DNA of 64,000 nucleotides from Candidatus Rothia avicola (lineage in GTDB: Bacteria; Actinomycetota; Actinomycetes; Actinomycetales; Micrococcaceae): assembly GCA_019115985.1 (NCBI GenBank), contig DXCN01000069.1, positions 1 through 64,000 of the forward strand, given 5' to 3'. A program made the translations under genes and the position numbers. This document shows, piece after piece, positions 27,952 through 36,958 of this stretch; the first letter of the stretch is position 1, and every line of letters starts with the position of its first letter. The notes under the pieces are model-generated. The model worked only from the letters and a program-made list of their open reading frames with translations, was not told the DNA's origin and did no database searches.

Positions 27952-28319
27952 CTGACGCTTCCCCTTATAAATCGTTGACCTGAAACACTCCACTGTGTTG
28001 TTCAGGTGCGCGTGCTCCGCCCTGCCGCTAGCCCGCAGGCGGGTAGAAACAGAAAAACGCGCCACCCATATCAATGAATAAACGCGTCGCGCGGTGCACT
28101 TTCACTTCATCGTGTGTTTCCAGAGTACATAGCTCGCCCCGGTTTGTCCTCATTAGTACGTAAATATTTCGTTACAGTCCTCTTGACCTGTGGTCTGCTC
28201 AACACAATGCGGGCCCGGGCAAACTTTTTTCAACTTTCTTCACCCCCTCTTTTCCGCGCATTTACGCGGTTTTCACCCCAGATTCACCCCTTTTGAGAGA
28301 AGGGTCACGCATTTTTGAT
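27952..28319. other. Long leader/intergenic region of pckG
   Basis: Bases between pckG and the tRNA-Arg promoter. It contains a short CTAGCCCGC/GCGGGTAG palindrome near 28030-28047 and AT-rich stretches around 28070-28090 and 28200-28260, but no frame or RNA I can support. The pckG promoter must lie here; I could not single out a convincing -35/-10 pair. Confidence 0.5.
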
Positions 28320-28348
28320 TTGCACAGCCACCCAAACCTGCGTAATGT
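28320..28348 (+). promoter_or_regulatory. Promoter of tRNA-Arg
   Basis: TTGCAC at 28320-28325 and TAATGT at 28343-28348 are separated by exactly 17 bases. The predicted start is about 40 bases before the mature tRNA. Confidence 0.7.
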
Positions 28349-28394
28349 ATTACCTGTTGCCGCGACGGGCTGACACAGCCGGTCAACGCGTGAT

Positions 28395-28470
28395 GCGCCT
28401 GTAGCTCAACGGATAGAGCATCTGACTACGGATCAGAAGGTTGGGGGTTCGAATCCCTTCGGGCGCACCA
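28395..28470 (+). tRNA. tRNA-Arg (anticodon ACG)
   Basis: A complete cloverleaf of 76 bases with encoded CCA. The acceptor GCGCCTG pairs with CGGGCGC (one G-T pair). The anticodon arm is TCTGA-CTACGGA-TCAGA, giving ACG, read as ICG for the common CGN arginine codons. The T-loop GGTTCGAATCC is standard. Confidence 0.98.
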
Positions 28471-28475
28471 GTGAT

Positions 28476-28507
28476 AAAAACCGGCCTCCTTCGGGAGGCC
28501 GGTTTTT
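28476..28507 (+). terminator. Terminator of tRNA-Arg
   Basis: A 14-bp perfect stem with a TTCG tetraloop, followed by TTTTTTCTT. Textbook rho-independent terminator. Confidence 0.95.
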
Positions 28508-28680
28508 TCTTGCCCTCCCCATCTACCGCCCCGCGTAACACCCCGTTACCACGCTGGCGGCAGGCGTCCGCCCACCGTAGTTTTCACCACAAAAAGCGGG
28601 GATAGGCGCACCTACCCCCATAAAATAGGGACAGACCCTAGACCCGCAGCCTCACAGCTGCCCAGCACACGGAGAACACA

Positions 28681-29001
28681 TTGAGCGTAAACATCACGGT
28701 CACTGACGAAAACGGCACTACCAAGGACGTCACCTGGGAACCCCACCAGACCATGCTTGAGGCCGTCCTCGCAGCAGGCTTCCCCGTGCTGGCAACCTGC
28801 GGTGGTAACGCCTCCTGCGCCACCTGCCACGCCTTCATCGACCCCGAGCATATCGAAGCAACCCTACCCCGCGAAGAAGCAGAGGAAGACCTGCTCGACA
28901 TGATTGATGACATCGCCAACGAATGCTCCCGCCTGAGCTGCCAGACCGAATACACCGAGGGAATGGACGGGGCACACGTCACCCTGCAGCCCGGAATGTA
29001 G
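28681..29001 (+). CDS. 2Fe-2S ferredoxin, adrenodoxin/ISC type
   Basis: A 106-residue ferredoxin. Cluster ligands are C40, C46, C49 (CGGNASCATC) and C87 (RLSCQTEY), the spacing of vertebrate-type ferredoxins. Such proteins donate electrons to cytochromes P450, reductases or Fe-S assembly. It starts with TTG 28681, with GGAG seven bases ahead. The lipoprotein gene follows 5 bases later, so the two may share a transcript, although their functions do not obviously match. Confidence 0.93.
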   Translation: MSVNITVTDENGTTKDVTWEPHQTMLEAVLAAGFPVLATCGGNASCATCHAFIDPEHIEATLPREEAEEDLLDMIDDIANECSRLSCQTEYTEGMDGAHVTLQPGM

Positions 29002-29006
29002 GCTGC

Positions 29007-29786
29007 ATGAAAGCACGTATCCCCCTTCTCCCCCTCGCTGCCCTCAGCCTGCTCACGGTACTCACCGCCTGCGGTAGCGCCACTACCGGCACCACCACCG
29101 CAGAAACCACCGTGAGTAGCCCGGCTGCTACGGCCTCGTCCGCGTCGGCATCCCCCTCACCCACCGGATCAGCTACCAGCGCCGAGCCTTCTGCAGCGGC
29201 AACCACCCGGCAGCCCACTGTACAAGAGGTCACCCCGCCCCCCAGTACCTCCGCTGACCCGGAACCGGTGCCCACCGGCACCGTTATCACCGTAGAACCC
29301 ACCGCGAGCGCCCAGAACCCTGCCGCAAGCGGTAGCCAGTTCGCCAGCTCGGCAGCCGGTGTTGCTGTTTGTGATTACGACCAGCTCTACATTGAGGCCG
29401 CGGTGGCTCAGGGCGGTGGCGCAGCGGGTTCGCGCTATATCACCCTGACCTTCACCAACACCGGGGATGCCAACTGCACCATGAGCGGCTACCCCGCTGT
29501 GCACTACGTTAATGCGGCCGGCCAGCAGGTGGGGGCGGTAGCTGCGAATGCTACCGAGTGGTCGTCTTCGGGTGGCGTGATTGCTCCCGGCGATTCTCTG
29601 ACCGCTACCCTGCGTGAGACCCGGGCCCAGCTCTACGGGGATGCCTGCCAGAGTGTTTCTGCTGCGGGCTACTCGGTGCAGGCTCCTGGCGCTTCCCAGG
29701 CCCTGGTGCTGAACTTTGCGGCGGAAGCCTGCTCTAACCCTGCCGTCGCCCAGCTGTCGGTGGGCGCTGTAGGGGCTACCCCCTAG
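29007..29786 (+). CDS. DUF4232 lipoprotein
   Basis: A 259-residue exported lipoprotein. The ATG 29007 gives MKARIPLLPLA and a lipobox LTAC, with the modified cysteine near residue 21. A Thr/Ser/Ala/Pro-rich linker of about 90 residues keeps the domain away from the membrane. The DUF4232 domain follows, with four cysteines (CDYDQLY, NCTMSGYP, DACQS, EACSNP) that could form disulfides. Function of the domain is unknown; it is common on actinobacterial surfaces. Confidence 0.88.
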   Translation: MKARIPLLPLAALSLLTVLTACGSATTGTTTAETTVSSPAATASSASASPSPTGSATSAEPSAAATTRQPTVQEVTPPPSTSADPEPVPTGTVITVEPTASAQNPAASGSQFASSAAGVAVCDYDQLYIEAAVAQGGGAAGSRYITLTFTNTGDANCTMSGYPAVHYVNAAGQQVGAVAANATEWSSSGGVIAPGDSLTATLRETRAQLYGDACQSVSAAGYSVQAPGASQALVLNFAAEACSNPAVAQLSVGAVGATP

Positions 29787-29813
29787 CCAAGCGGCGGGCC
29801 TCCGTGCTCTCAA

Positions 29814-29870
29814 GGCCGGGTACGCCGGGCTGCCTTCCAGGTTGCCCGGTGGGCCCGGCCCGTTTGTTTT
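29814..29870 (+). terminator. Terminator after the DUF4232 gene
   Basis: GGCCGGG at 29814-29820 pairs with CCCGGCC at 29854-29860, with an inner GCCGGGC/GCCCGG stem, then CGTTTGTTTT. It lies just ahead of the helicase gene. Confidence 0.75.
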
Positions 29871-29879
29871 AAGGGGATA

Positions 29880-32800
29880 ATGGGGGCTATGGCAGAACCC
29901 GTTACCTCCCGTGCCCTGAGTTTTTTCTCGGCCCCCACCCGTCGCTGGTTTGAGGGGGCTTTTTCTGCGCCCACGGCTGCCCAGGCAGGGGCCTGGGAGG
30001 CGATTTCGGCGGGCCACCATACCCTGGTTATAGCTCCAACCGGGTCGGGTAAAACCCTCTCGGCCTTTCTGTGGGCCCTTGACCGTCTGCATTTTGAGAA
30101 CCACGGGGGCGGGGGCCTCGGGGCCGCTAAGGATGAGGGGGCGGACGCCGCTGGCGGGCAAGCACAGCAGGCAGGGGGCGGGGGCACCCGCGTCCTCTAT
30201 ATCTCCCCCCTCAAAGCCCTGGGTGTGGACGTTGAGCGCAACCTGCGCGCTCCCCTCATCGGTATTGCCCAGACAGCCCGGCAGCTGGGGGTAGAGCCTC
30301 CGCAGGTGCGGGTGGGTGTGCGCAGCGGTGATACCCCGGCTAAGGAGCGCCGCCAGCTAATTTCTAACCCGCCGGACATTCTGATTACCACCCCTGAATC
30401 CCTCTTTTTGATGCTGACCTCTAAGGCCCGTTCGACCCTGACCAAGGTGCACACGGTCATTATCGATGAGGTGCACGCGGTTGCCGGTACCAAGCGTGGC
30501 GCCCACCTGGCAGTGACCCTTGAACGCCTGGACCAGATTCTTGAGACCCCAGCCCAGCGGGTGGGGCTGTCGGCGACTGTGGAGCCGGTTGAAACCGTCG
30601 CCCGCTTTTTGGGTGGTAGTGTGCCGGTGCAGATTGTGCGCCCGCCTTCGGCCAAGAAGTGGGAGCTGACCCTTTCGGTGCCGGTGCCCGATATGACGAC
30701 CCTGGGCGGCCCCAACGCCTACGGGGAGGGGGATAACTCCTTCAAGCAGGGCGGTAGTCCCCGGCCCGCCCCAGCACCCGCCGAATCGGGCGCCTACCTG
30801 GATAAGCTCACCGAGCGTACCCGCTCCCAGATTCGTTCCCTGGACGCCACCGAGTTCGAGGACCGCGCTTTCGACGACGGCACCGTGCAGGCCGATACCC
30901 TGGCGGACGCTAGCACCCGGCCGGAAGTCTCGGTGCGGCTGGCGGAGTCCCTGCCTCAGGGGGTAACCATGGCTGAGGCCCTGGGCATCCGCCCGGTGGC
31001 GGGCCCTGCCCTGGGCTCCCAGCCAGATGAGCCCTCGTCTGACTACTTTGACCAGCCTCTTCCTGCGCGCACACCCGGTAGTCGGATGGGCGGTGAGCAG
31101 GCCCTGTGGGACGCTGTGGGCGTTTTTCCTGGCGAAGAGACAGCAGCATCCCTCCAGGCACAGGCACAGGCACAGCCCCGAACCCAGCCTGCCCTCACCA
31201 TCGAGGAGGTGCAGGTGGCGGCGTCCGCCCCGGGTGGGAGCACAAGGGGCGAAACCCCGAACCTCAACGGCTACCAGGCCTCCATCTGGCCGCATGTGGA
31301 AGAGCGCATTGTGGACCTGGTGGAGGCTAACCGCTCCACCATTGTCTTTGCTAACTCGCGCGGGCTGGCAGAGAAGCTGACGGCCCGCCTCAACGAGATT
31401 TACCTGGGCCGTCTAGAGGCCCGCGGGGAGCTGGGGGAGGTGACCGCGAGCGCCTCCACCGGTGCCCGTACCTACGCGGCTACCGGCGGGGAGCCGCCGG
31501 TCTTGGCGCGGGCCCACCACGGGTCAGTGTCGAAGGATCAGCGCACCCTGATTGAGGAGGCCCTGAAGTCGGGGCAGCTGCGGTGCGTGGTGGCCACCAG
31601 CTCCCTGGAACTGGGTATCGATATGGGCCATGTGGACCTGGTGATTCAGGTGGAGGCCCCACACTCGGTGGCCTCGGGCCTGCAGCGGGTGGGGCGCGCC
31701 GGGCACCAGGTGGGGGAGGTGTCGCGGGGTTACCTCTACCCCAAGCACCGGGGCGACCTGCTGAATGCCACAGTGACCGTGCAGCGTATGCTAGCCGGGC
31801 AGATTGAGCCCCTGGCTATTCCCGCTAACCCCCTGGATATTTTGGCCCAGCAGACTGTAGCCGCCTGCGCCCTGGGGCCGATTAGCGTGGAGGCCTGGTT
31901 TGAGGCCCTGCGGGCAACGGCCCCCTTTGCTACCCTGCCCCGGGCGGCCTTTGAGGCGACCCTGGATCTGCTGGCCGGTAAGTACCCCTCGGACGAATTT
32001 GCCGAGCTACGCCCCCGCATTGTCTGGGACCGGGACGCGGGGACGATTGAGGGCCGACCCGGAGCCCAGCGCCTGGCGGTGACCTCCGGCGGTACGATTC
32101 CTGACCGTGGCCTCTTCCCGGTCTTCATTGCCGGGGCTGAGGATTCCAAGGCCCCCAAGCGGGTCGGTGAGCTAGATGAGGAGATGGTCTATGAGTCCCG
32201 GGCCGGGGACGTCATTGCCCTGGGGGCCTCGTCCTGGCGGATTGAGGATATCTCCCACGACCGGGTGACGGTGACCCCTGCCCCCGGCGTGCCCGGGCGC
32301 CTGCCCTTCTGGCACGGGGATTCGCCGGGCCGTCCTGTCGATTTGGGGCGGGCCCTGGGGGCCTTTACCCGGGAGCTGGCCCTTGAGAACAGTAAGGACG
32401 CCGGTGCCGCCCATGCCCGCCTGCGCGGCCTTGGTCTGGATCAGTGGGCCGCCGATAACCTGCTGGCCTACGTAGCAGAGCAGGCAGAGGCGACCGGCCA
32501 GGTACCCAGCGAGAAGCACCTGCTGGTTGAGCGCTTCCGCGATGAGCTGGGGGACTGGCGCCTGATCCTGCACTCCCCCCTGGGTATGCCCGTGCACTCC
32601 CCCTGGGCCCTGGCTGTCGGTGCCCGGGCTGAGGAACGCTACGGGGTCAAGGCCTCAGCTATGGCCGCTGACGACGGCATCGTGCTGCGCATCCCTGCTA
32701 TGGAGGCCGAACCGCCCGGGGCTGACCTCTTCATCTTTGACCCGGCCGAGCTCGAAGACATCGTGACCGAGCGGGTGGGTAACTCTGCCCTCTTTGCCTC

Positions 32801-35510
32801 CCGCTTCCGCGAGAACGCCGCCCGCGCCCTGCTGCTACCCCGCAAGGATCCGGGCCGACGCACTCCCCTGTGGCAGCAGCGCCAGCGCTCCGCCCAGCTC
32901 CTGGATGTGGCCCGCAAGTACCCCACCTTCCCCCTACTGCTGGAGACCGCCCGCGAGTGCCTGCAGGACGTCTACGACCTGCCTGCCCTGACCGCCCTGC
33001 ACAAGGACCTCGACGCCAAAAAGGTGCGCATCAGTGAGGTGGAAACCGAAACCCCCTCCCCCTTCGCCCGCACCCTGCTCTTTGGCTATGTGGCCCAGTT
33101 CCTCTATGACGGGGATTCCCCCCTGGCTGAGCGCCGCGCTGCTGCCCTAGCGCTGGACCCTGCCCTGCTAGCTGAACTGCTCGGCAAGGACGAGCTGCGC
33201 GAACTGCTCGATGTTGAGGTGATCCGTTCCACCGAGGCCCGTCTACAGCGCACCGCGACGGGCTACCGCCTGCGCGGGGTGGAGGGAGCCGCCGACCTGC
33301 TGCGCCTGCTCGGCCCGCTCACCGCCGCCGAGGCAGCCCAGCGCCTGCGGGTGCTCCTGGATCAGGGCACCGGTGGGGACGCGGGGGCGGACGCCGGTCA
33401 GGACGCCAGCGTCCCGGCTGCCGAGGCCGAGGCAGGTCAGCCGGGTGAGCGCGTCCTCACCGAAGCCGAAGCCACCGACCACCTTGAGGCCCTGGTGAAA
33501 GCCGGGCGGGCCCTGCGCTTCCGCCTGCACGGGCGGGAACTCTACGCCGCCATTGAGGACGCCGCCCGCCTGCGCGATGCCCTGGGCGTGCCCCTGCCGA
33601 TTGGGGTCCCCCTGGCCTTCCTGGAGCCGGTCGAGGCTCCCCTGGTTGACCTAGTCGCCCGCTACGCCCGTACCCACGCCCCCTTTACCGCTGCCCAGGC
33701 CGCTGCCGCCCTCTCCCTGGGCGTCTCGGTGGTCGATACCGCCCTGCGTACCCTGGCAGCAGACCGGCGGGTTATCTCCGGTGAGTTCCTGCCCGAAGAA
33801 CTCCGTGCTGAGTTGGCCACCGCCCGTACCGGCTCCACCGACCCCGCTTACTTGGCCGGAACCGAGTGGGTGGACGCCTCCGTCCTACGCACCCTCCGCG
33901 CCCGCTCCCTGGCGGCCCTACGCGCCGATGTCGAACCCGTTGCCCCCGGCACCTACGCCCGCTTCCTGCCGCCCTGGCAGAACGTAGGCTCCTGGCAGGT
34001 CACCGAAACCACCGCCGCCCCCGGTACCTTCGGGGCACCGGCCCAGCCCATCAGCGTCCGCCGGGACGAAAGCGCCATGCTCAGCGGCTACGACGGCCTG
34101 CTCACCGTAATCGACCAGCTCGCCGGGGTGCGGGTGCCCGCCTCAGCCCTCGAACCCCTGATTCTCAAGGCCCGTATCAGCGACTACACCCCCGCCCTGC
34201 TCGACTCAGCCATGAGCGCCGGGGACGTCATCTGGACGGGCGCCGGGCAGCTCGCCGGGGACGACGGCTGGGTCGCCCTGCACCTGGGCGAAACCGCAGC
34301 CCTGACCCTGCCCGATGAGGTAGAACGCGCCGAGGCGCTCGCCGCTCTGGGGGCCCTTGAAAACACCCTCTATGAGTTACTGACCGGCGGGCTCTTCTTC
34401 AGCCAGATTCAGACCCAGCTCGCCGCCCTGGCCACCTCGCTAGGCAACACGCTCCCGAGCACCCAAGAGATTTCAACCGCCCTCTGGAACCTGGTCTGGG
34501 CCGGGCTAGTCACCGGCGATACCTTCGCTCCGGTGCGGGCCCTGATAACGGGTGGAGCATCGGCCCACAAGGTGGCCGCCCCCGCCCCCCGGGCCCGTTC
34601 CGTGGGAATGCGGCGGGGCACCTCCCGCCTCTCTGCCTCCCGCCTGGGGGTGGGCGTGGGCCGGGCCCCGACGCTATCTGCCCAGGTCGCCCCCATCAAT
34701 GGCGGACGCTGGGCCCGTATCGAAGCCGAACCGCTCGACACCACCGTGGCAGCTGCCGCCCGCGCCGAACTGCTCATGGACCGCTACGGGGTGCTCACCC
34801 GCGGGGCTGTCACAGTTGAAGACACCCCCGGTGGCTTCGCCGGAGTCTACCGGGTGCTTTCTGCCGCTGAAGAAAAGGGCCTGGCCCGCCGCGGCTACTT
34901 CATTGAAGGGCTGGGGGCCGCCCAGTTCTCGAGCTCTTCCACCGTCGATAGACTCCGGGCGGCGGACGACACCACCGCCGTAGAGAACGAGGGGCAGGAC
35001 GCCGCACCCGGCGCGTCCGCCTACACCCCGGTGCGCCGCACCCGCCACTCGGTGACTCTGCTCGCTGCCACCGACCCCGCCAACCCCTACGGGGCCACCC
35101 TGCCCTGGCCCGCCTCCGTGGCCTGGGACAGTAACCGCACCCCCATCAAGCACAAACCGGGGCGCAAGGCCGGGGCCGTCGTTATCCTGGTTGACGGGGA
35201 GCTGACCTTCTACCTGGAACGCGGTGGCAAAACCCTGCTGCCCTTTACCGACCGAGCTGACCGGGTCGAGGTGTCCGCACCCCTGATTGGCCAGCTGGTG
35301 CGCGCCGGAGTAGCCGACAAAATCGTCATCGAAACCGCAGGCGGGGTAGATGTGCTCAGCACACCTGGCCCCTTACCCCCTGCTCCCGACCAACCGGACG
35401 CAGCGGCAGCAGGCGGCGAGCACCCCGTCATCACCCTGCGCCGGGCCCTGCTGGCCGCAGGTTTCTACGCCACCCCGCGCGGCCTGCGTATGCGGAAGGA
35501 CTACTCCTAA
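29880..35510 (+). CDS. lhr: Large ATP-dependent helicase Lhr, with extra insertions
   Basis: A superfamily-2 helicase of 1876 residues, a few hundred longer than the usual ~1500. The core has APTGSGKTLSAF (P-loop, residues ~52-63), IIDEVHAVAGTKRGAHL and GLSATVEP in domain 1. Domain 2 has IVFANSRGLAEKLT, SSLELGIDMGHVDLV and RVGRAGHQVGEVSRG. YPKHRGDLL is a Lhr hallmark. Winged-helix, beta-barrel and the Lhr C-terminal region follow. Insertions of low conservation lie at about residues 285-465, with a Gln/Ala repeat, and near residues 1160-1190. Lhr unwinds DNA/RNA hybrids in repair. ATG 29889 is an alternative start. Confidence 0.94.
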   Translation: MGAMAEPVTSRALSFFSAPTRRWFEGAFSAPTAAQAGAWEAISAGHHTLVIAPTGSGKTLSAFLWALDRLHFENHGGGGLGAAKDEGADAAGGQAQQAGGGGTRVLYISPLKALGVDVERNLRAPLIGIAQTARQLGVEPPQVRVGVRSGDTPAKERRQLISNPPDILITTPESLFLMLTSKARSTLTKVHTVIIDEVHAVAGTKRGAHLAVTLERLDQILETPAQRVGLSATVEPVETVARFLGGSVPVQIVRPPSAKKWELTLSVPVPDMTTLGGPNAYGEGDNSFKQGGSPRPAPAPAESGAYLDKLTERTRSQIRSLDATEFEDRAFDDGTVQADTLADASTRPEVSVRLAESLPQGVTMAEALGIRPVAGPALGSQPDEPSSDYFDQPLPARTPGSRMGGEQALWDAVGVFPGEETAASLQAQAQAQPRTQPALTIEEVQVAASAPGGSTRGETPNLNGYQASIWPHVEERIVDLVEANRSTIVFANSRGLAEKLTARLNEIYLGRLEARGELGEVTASASTGARTYAATGGEPPVLARAHHGSVSKDQRTLIEEALKSGQLRCVVATSSLELGIDMGHVDLVIQVEAPHSVASGLQRVGRAGHQVGEVSRGYLYPKHRGDLLNATVTVQRMLAGQIEPLAIPANPLDILAQQTVAACALGPISVEAWFEALRATAPFATLPRAAFEATLDLLAGKYPSDEFAELRPRIVWDRDAGTIEGRPGAQRLAVTSGGTIPDRGLFPVFIAGAEDSKAPKRVGELDEEMVYESRAGDVIALGASSWRIEDISHDRVTVTPAPGVPGRLPFWHGDSPGRPVDLGRALGAFTRELALENSKDAGAAHARLRGLGLDQWAADNLLAYVAEQAEATGQVPSEKHLLVERFRDELGDWRLILHSPLGMPVHSPWALAVGARAEERYGVKASAMAADDGIVLRIPAMEAEPPGADLFIFDPAELEDIVTERVGNSALFASRFRENAARALLLPRKDPGRRTPLWQQRQRSAQLLDVARKYPTFPLLLETARECLQDVYDLPALTALHKDLDAKKVRISEVETETPSPFARTLLFGYVAQFLYDGDSPLAERRAAALALDPALLAELLGKDELRELLDVEVIRSTEARLQRTATGYRLRGVEGAADLLRLLGPLTAAEAAQRLRVLLDQGTGGDAGADAGQDASVPAAEAEAGQPGERVLTEAEATDHLEALVKAGRALRFRLHGRELYAAIEDAARLRDALGVPLPIGVPLAFLEPVEAPLVDLVARYARTHAPFTAAQAAAALSLGVSVVDTALRTLAADRRVISGEFLPEELRAELATARTGSTDPAYLAGTEWVDASVLRTLRARSLAALRADVEPVAPGTYARFLPPWQNVGSWQVTETTAAPGTFGAPAQPISVRRDESAMLSGYDGLLTVIDQLAGVRVPASALEPLILKARISDYTPALLDSAMSAGDVIWTGAGQLAGDDGWVALHLGETAALTLPDEVERAEALAALGALENTLYELLTGGLFFSQIQTQLAALATSLGNTLPSTQEISTALWNLVWAGLVTGDTFAPVRALITGGASAHKVAAPAPRARSVGMRRGTSRLSASRLGVGVGRAPTLSAQVAPINGGRWARIEAEPLDTTVAAAARAELLMDRYGVLTRGAVTVEDTPGGFAGVYRVLSAAEEKGLARRGYFIEGLGAAQFSSSSTVDRLRAADDTTAVENEGQDAAPGASAYTPVRRTRHSVTLLAATDPANPYGATLPWPASVAWDSNRTPIKHKPGRKAGAVVILVDGELTFYLERGGKTLLPFTDRADRVEVSAPLIGQLVRAGVADKIVIETAGGVDVLSTPGPLPPAPDQPDAAAAGGEHPVITLRRALLAAGFYATPRGLRMRKDYS

Positions 35511-35517
35511 AAACAGC

Positions 35518-35550
35518 AGAACCTCCCTTGCGTGGGGCAAGGGAGGTTCT
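35518..35550. terminator. Hairpin between lhr and the small membrane gene
   Basis: A 14-bp perfect stem (35518-35531 with 35537-35550). No T-run follows on either side. It lies between convergent genes. Confidence 0.65.
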
Positions 35551-35573
35551 GGGTGCCTAGGGCCTGTCATCGA

Positions 35574-35717
35574 TTAGGCGGTGAGGTCGTACTCCACACC
35601 CTCGTAGCCAGCGCGGAAGGCGCGGACGCTGCGGGTAAGGTGCACGTAGAAAGCACCGAGAGACATCACAAGCATCATGACCATAACAACCATGAGTGCG
35701 GTAAAGAGCAGATTCAT
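35574..35717 (-). CDS. 47-residue single-pass membrane protein
   Basis: A short gene not unlike other actinobacterial mini-membrane proteins. It begins MNLLFTALMVVMVMMLVMS and continues with a hydrophobic helix to about residue 25, then a basic HLTRSVRAFRAG and an acidic end EGVEYDLTA. GGAGG lies 8 bases before the ATG, strong support for translation. The region up to 36000 has no other gene. I do not recognise a family; the size and topology are those of regulators of larger membrane complexes. Confidence 0.7.
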   Translation of the reverse strand: MNLLFTALMVVMVMMLVMSLGAFYVHLTRSVRAFRAGYEGVEYDLTA

Positions 35718-36000
35718 TGTTCTGACCTCCATCTAGGGGGCAGGCGGCTGGGAGACCGCCTAAGGAGTCAGGGCCTACTCTAGCAACATCGCATGAGCCT
35801 GCCCTTTGTATTGAGTTAGTGCTAGGCCATAAACTTCAACGGTGAAGCATGACGTGAAACGACTATACACCCTTTCAGCAGGTGGCACGCAAGTTTTACG
35901 GCGAATCTGGTCTACACTGTGAGCAGAAGGGCGCGCAGGGCGTCATAGATAAGTCATATTAGATAGATCACATTTTGATACCACGGAGGAGTGCCTAGCA

Positions 36001-36948
36001 GTGCCTGAAGGAGATACCGTATGGCGGCAGGCCCGCTCACTCCACCGCGCTCTTGCCGGTAGAACAACCCACACTACAGATTTCCGCTACCCCCAAGTTG
36101 CCAACGTCAACCTAGCGGGTCAGCCTATTCACGGGGCCCTGGCCCGGGGTAAGCATATTCTGCTGCGTATCGGTGAGATGACCGTGCACTCCCACCTGAA
36201 GATGGACGGCATCTGGCACCTTTACGGGCTGGATGCGGACGGCTCACGAGAGAAGTGGCGGCGGCCGTCCGAGCAGGTGCGGGCTCTGATTCAGGCTAAC
36301 GCAAGGCTTGATAGCGACGGGCAGGTAGTGCCCGGCAGCCACCCGGTCGAAGCCGTGGGCTTTACCCTGGGGCTATTTGAGGTTTTCCCCACCAGTCAGG
36401 AGGCTGACCGCCTATCCTACCTGGGCCCCGACCTGCTTGGCCCCGATTGGTCGCTTGAGAGCGCGGTAGCTAACCTAGCTGCCCGGCCGGAGCGCCCCCT
36501 GGGGGTAGCCCTGCTCGACCAGAAGAACCTGGCCGGTATCGGCACCATCTACCGGGCTGAGACCTGTTTTCTCGCGGGGCTTGACCCGCGCACCCCGGTG
36601 GGGGCAGTGCCCGATATAGCTGCCGTTGTCTCGATTGCCCGCCTGCTGCTGGATGCTAACCGCGGGCGTCCGCACCGGGTCACCCACACCAGTGCCGAGC
36701 CGCTCTGGTGCTACGGGCGGGAGGGTCGCCCCTGCTACCGCTGCGGGGAAACCATCATCAAGGAAGACCTTTCAGAAACCGGCACCGGCGCCGACCGCTA
36801 CACAGCGGGCCACCTGTACGCCCGCGAGGAAGACACCGACCGCATTAGCTTCCGCTGCCCCGGCTGCCAGGAGCTGCCAGGAGCTGCCAGGAGCTGCCAA
36901 GAGCTGCCAGGAGCTGCCAGACTAAGTTTCCGCGCGCCGCGGGAGTAA
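36001..36948 (+). CDS. nei: Endonuclease VIII-like DNA glycosylase (Fpg/Nei family)
   Basis: A base-excision repair glycosylase/AP lyase for oxidised bases. MPEGD gives the catalytic Pro2 and Glu3. The H2TH segment is LLDQKNLAGIGTIYRAE, and the zinc finger uses the CYRCG and FRCPGC pairs near the end. Start is GTG 36001. The final ~30 codons are made of a 10-bp tandem repeat (QELPGAARSC units) and are unlike the family, so the normal protein probably ends near residue 285. It starts a run of same-strand genes with pepT and the RluA-type gene. Confidence 0.93.
   Translation: MPEGDTVWRQARSLHRALAGRTTHTTDFRYPQVANVNLAGQPIHGALARGKHILLRIGEMTVHSHLKMDGIWHLYGLDADGSREKWRRPSEQVRALIQANARLDSDGQVVPGSHPVEAVGFTLGLFEVFPTSQEADRLSYLGPDLLGPDWSLESAVANLAARPERPLGVALLDQKNLAGIGTIYRAETCFLAGLDPRTPVGAVPDIAAVVSIARLLLDANRGRPHRVTHTSAEPLWCYGREGRPCYRCGETIIKEDLSETGTGADRYTAGHLYAREEDTDRISFRCPGCQELPGAARSCQELPGAARLSFRAPRE
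36871..36920 (+). repeat. Five tandem copies of a 10-bp unit inside nei
   Basis: GAGCTGCCAG is repeated five times (the third copy ends in A), with a degenerate copy at 36861-36870. As 10 is not a multiple of 3, gain or loss of a copy changes the reading frame of the nei tail. With one frame change a stop appears at 36923. Confidence 0.95.
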
Positions 36949-36958
36949 ACTACTCACC

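Noticed and set aside
36861..36920. CRISPR-like repeat array
   Set aside because: Units of 10 bp without spacers inside a coding gene; a simple tandem repeat.
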